A stretch of 64,000 nucleotides of DNA from Vibrio harveyi NBRC 15634 = ATCC 14126 = KCTC 12724 (lineage in GTDB: Bacteria; Pseudomonadota; Gammaproteobacteria; Enterobacterales; Vibrionaceae): positions 62,001-126,000 of the forward strand of contig NZ_BCUF01000006.1 in the NCBI RefSeq assembly GCF_001591145.1. Reading direction: 5' to 3'. Below the pieces are notes generated by a model. The model worked only from the letters and a program-made list of their open reading frames with translations, searched no databases and was not told the origin of the DNA. The position numbers were made by a program, and so were the translations under genes. Positions 1-9,649 of this stretch are shown in pieces. Each line of letters begins with the position of its first letter. Position 1 is the stretch's first letter.

Positions 1-1306
1 CTTGGTCAACAGCAGCTGTATCAGCTACCGCTACACGTAGACGAGTGATACATGCGTCTAGACCAGTGATGTTTGCTTTGCCGCCGAATGCTGCAACAAG
101 CTCACCTGCCATGTCAGAACCAGAAGTTGCAACAGCTTCTTCAGATTCATCTTCACGACCTGGAGTTTTAAGGTCAAGAGCAGTGATTACTGTGCGGAAT
201 ACTACGTAGTAGATTACAGCGTAAACTAGACCAACAGCTACCATCAGCCCCATCTTCTGAGCGTGACCAGATAGAACTAGGAAATCGATCAGACCATGTG
301 AGAATGAAGTACCGTGTACGAAGCCTAGAGTGTTAGCAACAACGTATGCAGAACCAGCTAGTAGAGCGTGGATACCGTATAGTACAGGAGCAACGAATAG
401 GAATGAGAATTCGATTGGCTCAGTAATACCAGTTAGGAATGAAGTCAGTGCAGCTGACGCCATGATACCCATTACTTTCGCGCGGTTTTCTGGTTTAGCA
501 CAGTGAGCAATAGCGATTGCTGCAGCTGGTAGACCAAACATCTTGAACATGTAACCACCCGCTAGCTGACCGAAGCCATTACCAGCAGCACGAGATGCAT
601 CATCTGCAACTAGGTAACAAGTTAGTACGCCGTTTTGAGTTTCACCAGCAGCGTTCACACAAGTACCTGCTTCGAAGAAGAATGGTACGTTCCATACGTG
701 GTGTAGACCGAATGGGATTAGAGAACGCTCAACTACGCCGTAGATACCGAACGCAAGCTGTGGGTTTTGGTGTGCAGCCCAGTCAGAGAATGCAGAGATT
801 GCACCGCCGATTGGTGGCCATACGATAGATAGTACAACACCTAGGATGATCGCAGCGAAACCAGTGATGATTGGCACAGCACGCTTACCAGCGAAGAAGC
901 CAAGGTACTCTGGAAGTTGGATTTTGAAGAAACGGTTGAATGCCCAAGCAGCAACACCACCGACAAGGATACCACCTAGTACACCTGTGTCGATTTTCTC
1001 AACGCCCATGATGCCAGCCATAACGCCTAGCGTTGCTGTCATGATACCGTAACCAACGATAGCAGCTAGACCAGCTACGCCGTCGTTGTTTGTGAAGCCT
1101 AGTGCTACACCAACAGCAAATAGAAGTGCCATTTGACCGAATACTGAACCACCAGCTTGTTCCATTAGGTTAGAAACCACTTCTGGAATAAAGCTTAGGT
1201 GGGCAGCACCAACACCTAGTAGGATACCTGCGACTGGTAATACTGATACTGGTAGCATCAGAGCTTTACCAACTTTTTGCAGGTTTGCAAAAAGGTTCTT
1301 AAACAT
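1..1306 (-). CDS. ptsG: PTS glucose-specific EIICB component, 5' part (runs off window start)
   Basis: Inner-membrane glucose permease of the phosphotransferase system, which imports glucose and phosphorylates it to glucose-6-phosphate. The first 435 residues are present and the C-terminus lies outside the window. Residues 1 to about 370 are the hydrophobic EIIC domain with the family signature [12 protein letters not shown]; the EIIB domain follows a linker rich in Glu and Ser. The phosphorylated cysteine is Cys419, in the context [10 protein letters not shown], matching Cys421 of E. coli PtsG. The ATG at 1306 is preceded by a good ribosome site (CAGGAG). The family assignment is firm. Narrow sugar specificity (glucose rather than N-acetylglucosamine) rests on overall similarity. 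Confidence 0.93.
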   Translation of the reverse strand, partial: MFKNLFANLQKVGKALMLPVSVLPVAGILLGVGAAHLSFIPEVVSNLMEQAGGSVFGQMALLFAVGVALGFTNNDGVAGLAAIVGYGIMTATLGVMAGIMGVEKIDTGVLGGILVGGVAAWAFNRFFKIQLPEYLGFFAGKRAVPIITGFAAIILGVVLSIVWPPIGGAISAFSDWAAHQNPQLAFGIYGVVERSLIPFGLHHVWNVPFFFEAGTCVNAAGETQNGVLTCYLVADDASRAAGNGFGQLAGGYMFKMFGLPAAAIAIAHCAKPENRAKVMGIMASAALTSFLTGITEPIEFSFLFVAPVLYGIHALLAGSAYVVANTLGFVHGTSFSHGLIDFLVLSGHAQKMGLMVAVGLVYAVIYYVVFRTVITALDLKTPGREDESEEAVATSGSDMAGELVAAFGGKANITGLDACITRLRVAVADTAAVDQ

Positions 1307-1707
1307 GTTTATGCTCCTGATAAATTATAAGTATTATTTGGGCACTAACGGCACACCCCCGTAGCCTAAATGTTAGCACCCAATGAAAATGTAACCACAC
1401 GTTGCATTATATTTTCCGGCTCTAAATATATATTGATGGCCCTCAAACTTTCCACACAGTTACGAAATTTAGTTTCAAAACAAGCCGCAGATCACACCTA
1501 AAAACCGTCGATGAAAAGGTTTGCATTAAACTTATATTATTGTTTTATAAAGATTTTATTATCTACATAATTAATTTTAAGGCGTAAATAAAATAAAGGT
1601 CGATGTTATTTTTAGTAACAAAATTACATTTGAGGGATTTGGATGCGGTTAAATCAACAAATTTAGTAAACATTAAACTAAATGATCTTTTTGGTGCATT
1701 TATCAAC
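1307..1707 (-). promoter_or_regulatory. ptsG upstream region
   Basis: AT-rich gap of about 400 bases holding the ptsG leader and promoter. On the minus strand a TATAAT lies at 1411-1406 with no good -35. A TGTGAT half-site resembling a CRP half-site is at 1496-1491, but its second half is poor. I see no convincing gene here: the short open frame on the plus strand crosses the ycfH terminator. The CRP idea is weak. Confidence 0.3.
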
Positions 1708-1735
1708 AAAAAAGGGGCAAAAGCCCCTTTTTTAA
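1708..1735 (-). terminator. Rho-independent terminator after ycfH
   Basis: GGGGC/GCCCC hairpin flanked by A-tract and T-tract, just downstream of the ycfH stop on the minus strand. It closes the long fab-pabC-holB block. Confidence 0.85.
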
Positions 1736-1751
1736 TCTGCCTATTGATTTT

Positions 1752-2519
1752 TCATCGCAAAAAAAGATTTCGGAAATTTTCGCTGGTTTTTTGCCCAACT
1801 TCAGACAAGGCACACTCTTTCAGCTGTGCAATATAGGCAGCAACTTCGACAACATAGGCTGGTTGGTTCTCTTTTCCACGATGTGGAACAGGGGCAAGAT
1901 ACGGAGAATCCGTCTCAATAAGCAACTTTTCAAGAGGTAGGGCTTTCACAACATCCTTCAATTCCGTCGCTTGGCGGAAAGTCACAATACCTGAAATTGA
2001 GATGTAAAACCCTAAATCGAGTGCAGCTTCTGCAAAAGGCAGATCTTCAGTAAAACAGTGTATGACGCCACCACATTTTTCGGCTCCGCCATTGCGTAGA
2101 ATTTCTAATGTATCTTCACGTGCATTACGAGTATGAATAATCAGTGGTTTGTTTAATTCTACCGCTAGGTCAACTTGCTGCTCAAAACGCTCTTTCTGCA
2201 GTGCGGCGGTCTCTGGTTTGTAATGGTAATCCAGCCCCGTTTCACCGATCGCCACAACTTTTTCATGGGATGCGTACTCTCGTAAGATATCCATCGAAAA
2301 GGCACTTTCAACATCAAGAGGATGAACACCACAAGACGCGTGAACGTTATTGTAAGGTGTGATCATTTCGAGCATTTTAGGGAAAGAGTCCAAAGTCACA
2401 CCAACGGACAATAACTCAGTAACATTAGCTTGCTTAGCTTTGTTGATAACGTCTTCAACATTAATATGAAGGTCATCGTAATTCAATTTGTCTAGATGAC
2501 AGTGCGAATCTACGAACAT
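1752..2519 (-). CDS. ycfH: TatD-family metal-dependent hydrolase (YcfH)
   Basis: A 255-residue TIM-barrel hydrolase of the TatD family, whose members are metal-dependent nucleases (some also act as D-aminoacyl-tRNA deacylases). Visible family motifs are the metal ligands in DSHCHLD at residues 4-10, the ETGLDYH segment and IETDSPYLAP near the C-terminus. The length is typical. It overlaps the end of holB by 10 bases, so the two are translationally coupled; the same holB-ycfH order occurs in E. coli. The true substrate of YcfH is not settled, so the name describes the family. Confidence 0.92.
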   Translation of the reverse strand: MFVDSHCHLDKLNYDDLHINVEDVINKAKQANVTELLSVGVTLDSFPKMLEMITPYNNVHASCGVHPLDVESAFSMDILREYASHEKVVAIGETGLDYHYKPETAALQKERFEQQVDLAVELNKPLIIHTRNAREDTLEILRNGGAEKCGGVIHCFTEDLPFAEAALDLGFYISISGIVTFRQATELKDVVKALPLEKLLIETDSPYLAPVPHRGKENQPAYVVEVAAYIAQLKECALSEVGQKTSENFRNLFLR

Positions 2520-3472
2520 AATGCCTCTCGTGATTCAATTAACCAATTCATAGATACTAGCTCAAGGTTTAAGCCTGGAAAGGTTTGTCGTTGAGCTTTC
2601 AATTCAAGCAGCTTTTGGGCCGCTTGATACAGACCGTTATATCTACCGGGCTGAAACTGAGCGGCGCCAGGAAGCAGATCCACTTCCGTAACACCAAATT
2701 GTGCTTTCTGAGCATCGGTCAACAAATACCACGCCCAGTCTAACGCTTTGTCTGGATTCTTAGCCATTAACGTCGCGCACTGAAATACATCTGACAAAGG
2801 CGAAGACAAAGTCTCAATCAAGCAGCGCTCAAACGCTTGATACTCATCCAGCTCACCACTTTTTGCTGCTTCCAGCGTATTTATCGGTGAACCCATATTC
2901 AACTTAAGCGCATAAGGGGGCACTTGAGAAGCCCCTTGCTCACTCATCCAGCTCATAGCTTGCTCTGTTGAAGGCGTAGCCACGACCCATTGCTGACAGC
3001 GACTTTGAATCGTTGGCAGTAATCGCTCATGGTTCTGTGTAACAAGCAAGAACAAACACTTCTGCCCTGGTTCTTCTAGTGTTTTCAACAACGCATTGGA
3101 CGCAGACTCGTTCATTGCTTCCGCAGGTTCAATAATGAACACGCGATATCCATTTAGCTGTGATGATTCATGAGCAAGACGATTACAAGCGCGGATCTGA
3201 TCAACCGTAATTGATTTGCCTTCTTTTTCCGGCTTAACCCAATGTAAGTCTGGATGACTATTAGATTGAGTTAGCTGACAACTGTGGCAAAAACCACACG
3301 CCTCACTGGTGTAGTTTTGGCACAAAAGAGAGTGGCTGAAGAGTTCAACCAGTTTTTCAACTGCCAGTCCTTTCTCACTTTGTAGTAACAAAGCTCCAGG
3401 AACTCGCTCTGAATCCAAACTGATTTTGAGGTTATCCCAAACGGGCTGTAACCATGGAAAGTCATTTAACAT
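2510..3472 (-). CDS. holB: DNA polymerase III subunit delta'
   Basis: The delta' subunit of the replicative clamp loader, 320 residues (334 in E. coli). It is the stationary AAA+ subunit that helps delta open the beta sliding clamp. The N-terminal half shows the zinc-binding cysteines (CxxxxxxxCxxCxxC near residues 51-65) and the conserved EPAEAMNESASNALLKTLEE segment around residues 111-130. The C-terminal half is the helical collar domain. It lies between tmk and ycfH, the usual gammaproteobacterial order, 24 bases after tmk. Confidence 0.95.
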   Translation of the reverse strand: MLNDFPWLQPVWDNLKISLDSERVPGALLLQSEKGLAVEKLVELFSHSLLCQNYTSEACGFCHSCQLTQSNSHPDLHWVKPEKEGKSITVDQIRACNRLAHESSQLNGYRVFIIEPAEAMNESASNALLKTLEEPGQKCLFLLVTQNHERLLPTIQSRCQQWVVATPSTEQAMSWMSEQGASQVPPYALKLNMGSPINTLEAAKSGELDEYQAFERCLIETLSSPLSDVFQCATLMAKNPDKALDWAWYLLTDAQKAQFGVTEVDLLPGAAQFQPGRYNGLYQAAQKLLELKAQRQTFPGLNLELVSMNWLIESREALCS

Positions 3473-3496
3473 GAATCACCTCAATCTACCCTCAGC

Positions 3497-4129
3497 TTAC
3501 TGAGCTGCAAGCCATGCATTTAGTGCAGCTCTGATATCATGTGCCACTTCGTCAATCGACTGCTCTGCATTGATAACTACGATAGAGTCATCTGCATTAG
3601 CCAACTCTAGGTAACGCTCACGAGTGCGTTCAAAGAAGCTGATGTCCATTTTCTCAATTCGATCTAGCTCACCGCGACCACGAGCACGCTCAAGACCAAC
3701 ACGAGGATCGATATCCATGTACAACGTAAAAGCAGGTTTGAACTCACCAAGCGTAGTGTCGCGTAAGTTTTTCATCAGCGACGCATCGATTTGACGACCA
3801 CCACCTTGGTAAGCTTGAGAAGACAAGTCATGGCGGTCACCCACCACCCATTGATTGTTTGCAAGTGCTGGCTTGATTACATTTTCCACTAGCTGGACAC
3901 GAGCTGCGTAGAGTAAAAGCAGCTCCGTCATATCTTTCAAATCTTCGCCTTCGTGCTCTTCTTTAACCAATGCACGCATCTTTTCAGCGAGAGGGGTTCC
4001 GCCGGGCTCACGAGTATTAACGATATTTTCAATACCTGCAGCTTTCAGCGTATCCAAAACCGTTTTGATTGCCGTACTTTTACCCGCGCCTTCTAGGCCC
4101 TCAACGACAATAAAGTTTGCTTTCATCAT
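3497..4129 (-). CDS. tmk: Thymidylate kinase
   Basis: Phosphorylates dTMP to dTDP with ATP. 210 residues, normal for the family. The P-loop GLEGAGKST is at residues 11-19, the DR motif in [17 protein letters not shown] near residue 97, and the LID arginines around [10 protein letters not shown]. The start overlaps the mltG stop by four bases (ATGA), indicating coupling. The protein begins with two methionines and either could be used. Confidence 0.96.
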   Translation of the reverse strand: MMKANFIVVEGLEGAGKSTAIKTVLDTLKAAGIENIVNTREPGGTPLAEKMRALVKEEHEGEDLKDMTELLLLYAARVQLVENVIKPALANNQWVVGDRHDLSSQAYQGGGRQIDASLMKNLRDTTLGEFKPAFTLYMDIDPRVGLERARGRGELDRIEKMDISFFERTRERYLELANADDSIVVINAEQSIDEVAHDIRAALNAWLAAQ

Positions 4130-5142
4130 TTGTTCTTTCTTAGTTCTCTTAAATAGGCACGTACAGCACGGTTGTGCTCAGCAAGGGATTTCGAAAATAC
4201 ATGTCCGCCCTTCCCACTTGCTACGAAATATAGATAGTTACTGTTTTCAGGGTTTAACGCGGCTTCAATCGAAGCTTCACCCGCCATGGCAATCGGCGTT
4301 GGTGGCAAACCATTGATTGTGTATGTGTTGTATGGTGTAGGAGTACGCAAATCTTTCTTGCGGATATTACCATCATAGGCATCTCCCATACCGTAGATAA
4401 CTGTAGGGTCTGTTTGTAGACGCATACGTTTATTAAGACGATTCACAAATACAGATGCGACACGCTCACGCTCCGAGTCTATCGCCGTCTCTTTTTCAAT
4501 GATAGAAGCAAGAATCAGCGCTTCGTATTTGTCTTTTAGTGGCAGTTTCTCTTGGCGCTCTTCCCACTGAGCATCCAAAATCTTGTTCAGCTTACTATGA
4601 GCACGCTCTAAGATCTGACTCTCACTTGTACCAGCTGTGTAGTGATAGGTTTCGGCAAGGAATAAGCCTTCAAGCTTTTCGCGCTCTATCCCCAGCTTTT
4701 CAGCCATCTGCTTTTCCGATAATCCGGTCAAATCATGTTTGACATAAGGCGCTGCACTTAACTGCTCAACCCACTCAGAAAAGCGACTGCCTTCCACAAA
4801 GGTAATCGCAAACTGATGTTCTTTACCTGTGTTTAGTTGTTCCAACGTGTCATATAGAGAGGTGTTAGGTTCTAGTTGGTAAGTGCCTGCTCGCACCTGA
4901 AGAAGCTCCGGATAGAGATGAGGCATTAAACGAGTGTAGTCTGAAGCTTCGATGATGTTACCTTTCGCCAAGTCACGCATTACTCGGTGAAAGCTGGTGC
5001 CATTTTCAACGGTAAACAGCTGAGGCTGCTCAATAAGAATTGGCGAGTTAACGTATTGCTTAGTCTGTGAAACAACGTAAAAAACACTTGCTGCACCAAT
5101 AACGGCAATCAGTACAACAAACGCAAACAGTTTTTTAATCAC
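4126..5142 (-). CDS. mltG: Endolytic murein transglycosylase MltG
   Basis: Inner-membrane lytic transglycosylase (YceG family) thought to cleave nascent glycan strands and so set their length. 338 residues with one N-terminal membrane anchor (about residues 4-24) and a periplasmic domain. The catalytic glutamate sits in the conserved [12 protein letters not shown] segment around residues 206-217, followed by the [10 protein letters not shown] and QTDPTVIYG motifs. It overlaps pabC at its start and tmk at its end by four bases each, so the three are tightly coupled. Confidence 0.95.
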   Translation of the reverse strand: MIKKLFAFVVLIAVIGAASVFYVVSQTKQYVNSPILIEQPQLFTVENGTSFHRVMRDLAKGNIIEASDYTRLMPHLYPELLQVRAGTYQLEPNTSLYDTLEQLNTGKEHQFAITFVEGSRFSEWVEQLSAAPYVKHDLTGLSEKQMAEKLGIEREKLEGLFLAETYHYTAGTSESQILERAHSKLNKILDAQWEERQEKLPLKDKYEALILASIIEKETAIDSERERVASVFVNRLNKRMRLQTDPTVIYGMGDAYDGNIRKKDLRTPTPYNTYTINGLPPTPIAMAGEASIEAALNPENSNYLYFVASGKGGHVFSKSLAEHNRAVRAYLRELRKNK

Positions 5143-5954
5143 GTATTTAGATTCCCTTGAAGTCGTCGAGTCAATTTCCCAATTGGAAAGTCAATCTTGT
5201 TCTCTGGTGCTGAAATACCGGAAACCGGTGCTACACCCAATAGTGAATTACACATCCACACCTCATCTGCATCGAGCAAATCTGTCAGTGTGAAATCGGC
5301 TACCTGCACTGAGTAACCTTCGCTTTGGAGATATTCCAAAACCTTACGGCGCATCACGCCAGCCACACCGGATAAACACAAACCGGGTGTGAACACCTTT
5401 TCATCTTTAACCCAAAAAAGGTTTGCCATTGTAGTTTCAATGACATGATTTTGCACATTTAACGTCACAGCATCAGCAAATTCAGTACCATCAATTTCTG
5501 CCTTTGCGAGCACCTGCTCTATACGGTTATTGTGCTTATGTCCGGCAAGTAATGGCTGGATTCCAAGTCGGATTTCACAAACACCTAATTGCACGCCACG
5601 CTCTTGCCAAGCAAGGTAGTGAGCAGGGAATGTAAAATTCGAGATAGTGACAACCGGACCTTCGACACCGCTAGGACTATACCCTCGACCACCACAACCG
5701 CGGCTAATATGAATTTTGATTCCGGCAGATTCATCTTTTAAAGTTGCCGACATCGCCCAATCCAAGACCGTACGCCAATCAGGAAAAGGGATTTGTAATG
5801 TCGTTAAGCATGCTTCCATACGTTCAACATGCGCTTGCCAATGCTCCAACTGCCCTTTTTTGGTTTTGATGGTAGAGAAACAGCCATCACCATATTGGAA
5901 AGAGCGGTCACCGAGTGGAACATGTGTTTGTGGCAGTCCATTTACCCAGAACAT
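5139..5954 (-). CDS. pabC: Aminodeoxychorismate lyase
   Basis: PLP-dependent fold-type IV enzyme that converts 4-amino-4-deoxychorismate to p-aminobenzoate and pyruvate, a step of folate synthesis. 271 residues. The PLP lysine is Lys140 in the segment LAGHKHNNRIEQVL, aligned with Lys140 of E. coli PabC. A branched-chain aminotransferase-like enzyme is excluded by this local sequence and by its position between fabF and mltG, the standard order in gammaproteobacteria. Confidence 0.95.
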   Translation of the reverse strand: MFWVNGLPQTHVPLGDRSFQYGDGCFSTIKTKKGQLEHWQAHVERMEACLTTLQIPFPDWRTVLDWAMSATLKDESAGIKIHISRGCGGRGYSPSGVEGPVVTISNFTFPAHYLAWQERGVQLGVCEIRLGIQPLLAGHKHNNRIEQVLAKAEIDGTEFADAVTLNVQNHVIETTMANLFWVKDEKVFTPGLCLSGVAGVMRRKVLEYLQSEGYSVQVADFTLTDLLDADEVWMCNSLLGVAPVSGISAPENKIDFPIGKLTRRLQGNLNT

Positions 5955-5980
5955 TCAGATACCCTTGCTTTCTGATCGAC

Positions 5981-6021
5981 AAATAAAACAAAACGGCTCA
6001 ATGCTAAGCATCGAGCCGTTA
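5981..6021 (-). terminator. Rho-independent terminator between fabF and pabC
   Basis: An 8-bp perfect stem AACGGCTC/GAGCCGTT at 5992-5999 and 6013-6020. On the minus strand it is followed by TTTTGTTTTATTT. It sits right after fabF and should limit read-through into pabC. Confidence 0.85.
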
Positions 6022-6061
6022 GAATACAAGTATCGCTACTCTAAAACTGTGTTAGAGACTT

Positions 6062-7309
6062 TTACTCAGCGATTTTTTTGAATACAAGCGAACCGTTAGT
6101 ACCGCCGAAGCCGAACGAGTTACAGATTGCGTATTCCATATCAACTTTGCGCGCAGTATGCGGCACAAGGTCGATATCTAAACCTTCTTCTGGATCATCT
6201 AGGTTAATCGTTGGTGGAACAATTTGATCTACCAATGAAAGAACCGTGATGATTGCTTCTACTGAGCCTGCTGCACCTAAAAGGTGACCAGTCATAGATT
6301 TAGTAGAAGAGACAAGAACCTGCTTAGAGCCTTCTTCACCAAGTGCGCGTTTCACACCCTTGATTTCAGCCACATCACCTGCTGGTGTTGATGTACCGTG
6401 AGCGTTCACGTAACCAACTTGAGTACCTGTGATGTTTGCGTCACGCATCGCCGCTTCCATTGCCAGTGCGCCACCAGAGCCATCTTCACTTGGAGAAGTC
6501 ATGTGGTAAGCGTCACCAGACATACCGAAGCCAACAAGCTCTGCGTAGATCTTAGCACCGCGCGCTTTTGCGTGTTCGTACTCTTCAAGAACCATCACGC
6601 CCGCACCGTCACCTAGAACGAAGCCGTCACGACCTTTATCCCAAGGACGTGATGCTTTTTGCGGTTCATCGTTACGAGTCGATAGTGCTTTTGCAGCACC
6701 GAAGCCTGCCATACCAAGTGGAGTAGATGCTTTTTCTGCACCACCAGCAACCATAGCTTCCGCATCACCGTATGCAATCATACGAGCCGCGTGACCGATG
6801 TTGTGAAGACCTGTAGTACATGCAGTAGAGATCGCGATGTTAGGACCACGAAGACCACGCATGATAGATAGGTTACCCGCAACCATGTTTACGATGGTCG
6901 AAGGAACAAAAAATGGGCTAACTTTGCGAGGACCTTTCTCAACTAGCGCTGAGTGACCTGCTTCGATTAGGTCTAGACCGCCAATGCCTGAGCCGATTGC
7001 TACACCAACTCGAGCCGCGTTTTCTTCGGTAATTTCTAAGCCAGAGTCATCCAATGCTTGGATACCCGCAGCAATGCCGTACTGGATAAACAAATCCATT
7101 TTACGAGCATCTTTCTTAGACATGTACTCTGTGCAATCAAAATCTTTTACAAGACCAGCAAAACGAGTCGAGAAGTTCGTTGCATCGAAATGCTCGATGT
7201 TTACGATACCGCTTTGACCTTCTAGCAGGGCTTTCCAAGATGATTCTACTGTGTTGCCTACCGGTGACAACATACCCATGCCAGTGACAACTACACGACG
7301 CTTGGACAC
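6062..7309 (-). CDS. fabF: 3-oxoacyl-[acyl-carrier-protein] synthase II
   Basis: Condensing enzyme of fatty-acid elongation (KAS II), which adds malonyl-ACP to acyl-ACP; in E. coli it drives palmitoleate to cis-vaccenate conversion. 415 residues. Cys164 in ISTACTTG is the nucleophile. The two catalytic histidines lie in [11 protein letters not shown] and [12 protein letters not shown]. FabB is unlikely because of the adjacency to acpP and the FabF-type N-terminus [17 protein letters not shown]. It lies 93 bases after acpP, with a hairpin between them. Confidence 0.96.
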   Translation of the reverse strand: MSKRRVVVTGMGMLSPVGNTVESSWKALLEGQSGIVNIEHFDATNFSTRFAGLVKDFDCTEYMSKKDARKMDLFIQYGIAAGIQALDDSGLEITEENAARVGVAIGSGIGGLDLIEAGHSALVEKGPRKVSPFFVPSTIVNMVAGNLSIMRGLRGPNIAISTACTTGLHNIGHAARMIAYGDAEAMVAGGAEKASTPLGMAGFGAAKALSTRNDEPQKASRPWDKGRDGFVLGDGAGVMVLEEYEHAKARGAKIYAELVGFGMSGDAYHMTSPSEDGSGGALAMEAAMRDANITGTQVGYVNAHGTSTPAGDVAEIKGVKRALGEEGSKQVLVSSTKSMTGHLLGAAGSVEAIITVLSLVDQIVPPTINLDDPEEGLDIDLVPHTARKVDMEYAICNSFGFGGTNGSLVFKKIAE

Positions 7310-7370
7310 GATATAATTCTCCGGGAATTGAATGTTTCTATGAGAGGATAGAAGAAGTTAGAAAGAACAC

Positions 7371-7391
7371 AGGCGGTCTAGGAGACCGCCT
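7371..7391 (-). terminator. Hairpin between acpP and fabF (attenuator or partial terminator)
   Basis: Perfect 9-bp stem AGGCGGTCT/AGACCGCCT with a 3-base loop, immediately after the acpP stop. On the minus strand the next bases are moderately T-rich (GTGTTCTTTCT) rather than a clean T-run. It could partly terminate acpP mRNA or protect its 3' end, giving far more ACP than FabF. Confidence 0.6.
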
Positions 7392-7402
7392 GGGAGAGAT
7401 AA

Positions 7403-7636
7403 TTACTGAGCGCTGTTTACGTAGTCGATTGCAGCTTGAACAGTAGTGATTTTCTCTGCTTCTTCATCAGGAATCTCAGTGTCGAATTCCTCTTCTAGAG
7501 CCATTACTAGCTCTACAGTGTCTAGAGAATCAGCACCTAGATCGTCAACGAAAGAAGCTTCGTTTTTAACTTCTGCTTCGTCTACACCTAGCTGTTCAAC
7601 AATGATTTTCTTTACGCGTTCTTCGATGTTGCTCAT
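7403..7636 (-). CDS. acpP: Acyl carrier protein
   Basis: 77-residue acidic carrier protein that holds growing fatty acyl chains on 4'-phosphopantetheine. The modified residue is Ser37 in [12 protein letters not shown]. The length and acidic composition are typical. A strong ribosome site (AAAGGA) precedes the ATG. Its position between fabG and fabF is the standard fab cluster order. Confidence 0.98.
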
Positions 7637-7679
7637 TTTTCTTTTCCTTTACAGATTTCGCCTAATGCGATGATTCCGT

Positions 7680-7707
7680 AGTTTATTCGAACTATTGAAG
7701 TTTGCAA
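7680..7707 (-). promoter_or_regulatory. Candidate acpP promoter
   Basis: On the minus strand TTGCAA (7707-7702) and TAAACT (7685-7680) are separated by 16 bases, about 45 bases upstream of the acpP start. A CAAGG/CCTTG inverted repeat lies just upstream. A separate acpP promoter inside the fab cluster is known in E. coli; the assignment here is by inspection only. Confidence 0.4.
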
Positions 7708-7835
7708 GGGGCTCCTTGCTGGTCAAACCACAAAATTAGCGAATTTAACCGAATTTCAATACATTTTTGACTTAAATCATGCACAAATCTTGCGCATGAG
7801 CATGACAACTTAATGACAGTTAACAGCAACTATAG

Positions 7836-7880
7836 GCTATTTTTCATAAAGTAAAATAGCTTATTTTGCACGAACTGTGC
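7836..7880 (-). terminator. Hairpins downstream of fabG
   Basis: Right after the fabG stop the minus strand carries a GCAC/GTGC hairpin and then GCTATTTT/AAAATAGC (7836-7860). The second stem is AT-rich and lacks a clean T-run, so it may be a weak terminator or an mRNA 3'-end stabiliser. Confidence 0.4.
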
Positions 7881-7881
7881 A

Positions 7882-8619
7882 TTAAACCATGTACATGCCA
7901 CCATTTACATGCAAAGTTTCACCAGTAATGTAAGCCGCTTCAGGTGAAGCAAGGAATACAACTGCTGATGCAATTTCACGAGGGTCACCTAGACGACCTG
8001 CTGGCACGTTCGACAACGTTGCTGCACGTTGGTCGTCATTTAGCGCCTTAGTCATGTCAGTTTCGATGAAACCTGGAGCAACCGTGTTCACTGTTACACC
8101 ACGAGAAGCCACTTCACGAGCCATTGATTTAGTGAAACCAATCACACCCGCTTTTGCTGCTGCATAGTTTGTTTGACCAGCGTTACCCATAGTACCAACA
8201 ACAGAACCTACGTTGATGATGCGACCTGCGCGTTTTTTCATCATGCCACGTAGAACCGCTTTAGACATGCGGTAGATTGGCGTTAGGTTTGTATTGATGA
8301 TGTCGTTCCACTCGTCATCTTTCATACGCATTAGCAAGTTATCGCGCGTGATACCAGCGTTGTTTACTAGAATATCGATTGCACCAAACTCATCATTGAT
8401 GGCTTTTAGTGTTGCTTCGATAGACTCAACGTCAGTTACGTTAAGTGCTAGACCTTTACCGTTTTCACCTAGGTACTCGCTGATCGCCGCTGCGCCGCCT
8501 TCAGAAGTCGCAGTACCGATTACCGTTGCACCGCGTTCAACAAGAAGTTCAGCAATCGCACGACCAATGCCACGGCTTGCGCCTGTCACTAGAGCGATCT
8601 TACCTTCTAGATTCATCAT
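7882..8619 (-). CDS. fabG: 3-oxoacyl-[acyl-carrier-protein] reductase
   Basis: NADPH-dependent reductase of the beta-keto step in fatty-acid elongation, a short-chain dehydrogenase. The cofactor loop TGASRGIGRA, the NNAG motif, the catalytic serine in VGSVVG and the YAAAK active site are all present. 245 residues from the first ATG. A second ATG directly follows and gives the 244-residue form usually annotated in Vibrio. The sequence is very close to FabG of V. harveyi as I remember it. A gap of about 30 bases separates it from fabD. Confidence 0.97.
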   Translation of the reverse strand: MMNLEGKIALVTGASRGIGRAIAELLVERGATVIGTATSEGGAAAISEYLGENGKGLALNVTDVESIEATLKAINDEFGAIDILVNNAGITRDNLLMRMKDDEWNDIINTNLTPIYRMSKAVLRGMMKKRAGRIINVGSVVGTMGNAGQTNYAAAKAGVIGFTKSMAREVASRGVTVNTVAPGFIETDMTKALNDDQRAATLSNVPAGRLGDPREIASAVVFLASPEAAYITGETLHVNGGMYMV

Positions 8620-8650
8620 GTTGTGTTTTCCTTTTCTTATCGTGAACAGA

Positions 8651-9574
8651 TTACTTAGCGGCTTCTAGCGACGCTACGTCGTTAACTGCTGCTGCGCTTA
8701 GTGTTTTCACGATACGTTTAGTCAGACCTGTCAGAACTTTGCCAGGACCAAGCTCAAGAAGATTTTCTACACCTTGCTCGTTCATTAGCTGCACGCTCTC
8801 AGTCCAACGAACTGGGCTGTGAAGTTGACGAACAAGTGCGTCTTTGATTTTTGCAGGATCAGTTTCAGCCGCCACATCAACGTTGTTGATAACCGGAAGT
8901 TGTGGTGCGTTGAATTCGATAGACTCTAGCGCGACAGCTAGTTTCTCTGCTGCAGGTTTCATTAGTGCGCAGTGTGAAGGCACTGAAACAGGAAGAGGAA
9001 GTGCACGCTTAGCACCTGCTTCTTTACATAGTGCACCAGCACGTTCTACCGCGTCTTTACTACCTGCGATAACAACTTGACCAGGTGAGTTGAAGTTTAC
9101 TGGAGAAACGACTTCACCTTGTGCTGCTTCTTCACAAGCTTTTGCAATTGCTTCGTCATCTAGACCGATGATCGCGTACATTGCACCAGTACCCGCAGGT
9201 ACCGCTTCTTGCATCAGTTGACCACGTAGCTCAACCAGTTTGATTGCTTCTTTAAAGTCAATCACGCCAGCACACACAAGCGCTGAGTACTCACCTAGGC
9301 TGTGACCCGCTAGGTTTGCTGGTTGCTCAAGACCAAGCTCTTGCCATACACGCCAGATAGCAACAGATGACGCTAGCAACGCTGGTTGAGTACGGAAAGT
9401 TTGGTTTAGATCTTCTGCAGGTCCATTTTGAACAAGCGCCCATAGGTCGTAACCTAGTGCGTCAGATGCTTCTGCAAATGTTTGTTTTACTACGTCATAT
9501 TGTTCGCCTAGATCAGCAAGCATACCAACTGCTTGAGAACCTTGACCTGGAAATACGATAGCAAACTTGCTCAT
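8651..9574 (-). CDS. fabD: Malonyl CoA-acyl carrier protein transacylase
   Basis: Transfers malonyl from CoA to ACP, supplying the elongation substrate. I place the start at 9574 (protein begins MSKFAIVFPGQGSQ), where AAGGAAAACAAC precedes the ATG. A longer in-frame extension of 17 residues has no ribosome site and does not match the family. This gives 307 residues with the nucleophile Ser92 in GHSLGEYSA, at the same position as in E. coli FabD. Confidence 0.96.
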   Translation of the reverse strand: MSKFAIVFPGQGSQAVGMLADLGEQYDVVKQTFAEASDALGYDLWALVQNGPAEDLNQTFRTQPALLASSVAIWRVWQELGLEQPANLAGHSLGEYSALVCAGVIDFKEAIKLVELRGQLMQEAVPAGTGAMYAIIGLDDEAIAKACEEAAQGEVVSPVNFNSPGQVVIAGSKDAVERAGALCKEAGAKRALPLPVSVPSHCALMKPAAEKLAVALESIEFNAPQLPVINNVDVAAETDPAKIKDALVRQLHSPVRWTESVQLMNEQGVENLLELGPGKVLTGLTKRIVKTLSAAAVNDVASLEAAK

Positions 9575-9649
9575 GTTGTTTTCCTTTAAGCAAAGTAAAA
9601 AGAAATAAGATGCACCGTAGCGCATCTTAAATTTTGAATCTTGTGAAAC

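Noticed and set aside
1603..1836. 77-residue plus-strand frame upstream of ptsG
   Set aside because: It runs through the ycfH terminator hairpin and into the antisense of the ycfH 3' end, with no ribosome site.
9575..9625. Longer fabD start (extra 17 residues)
   Set aside because: No ribosome site; the extension does not match FabD, whereas the ATG at 9574 has AAGGA.
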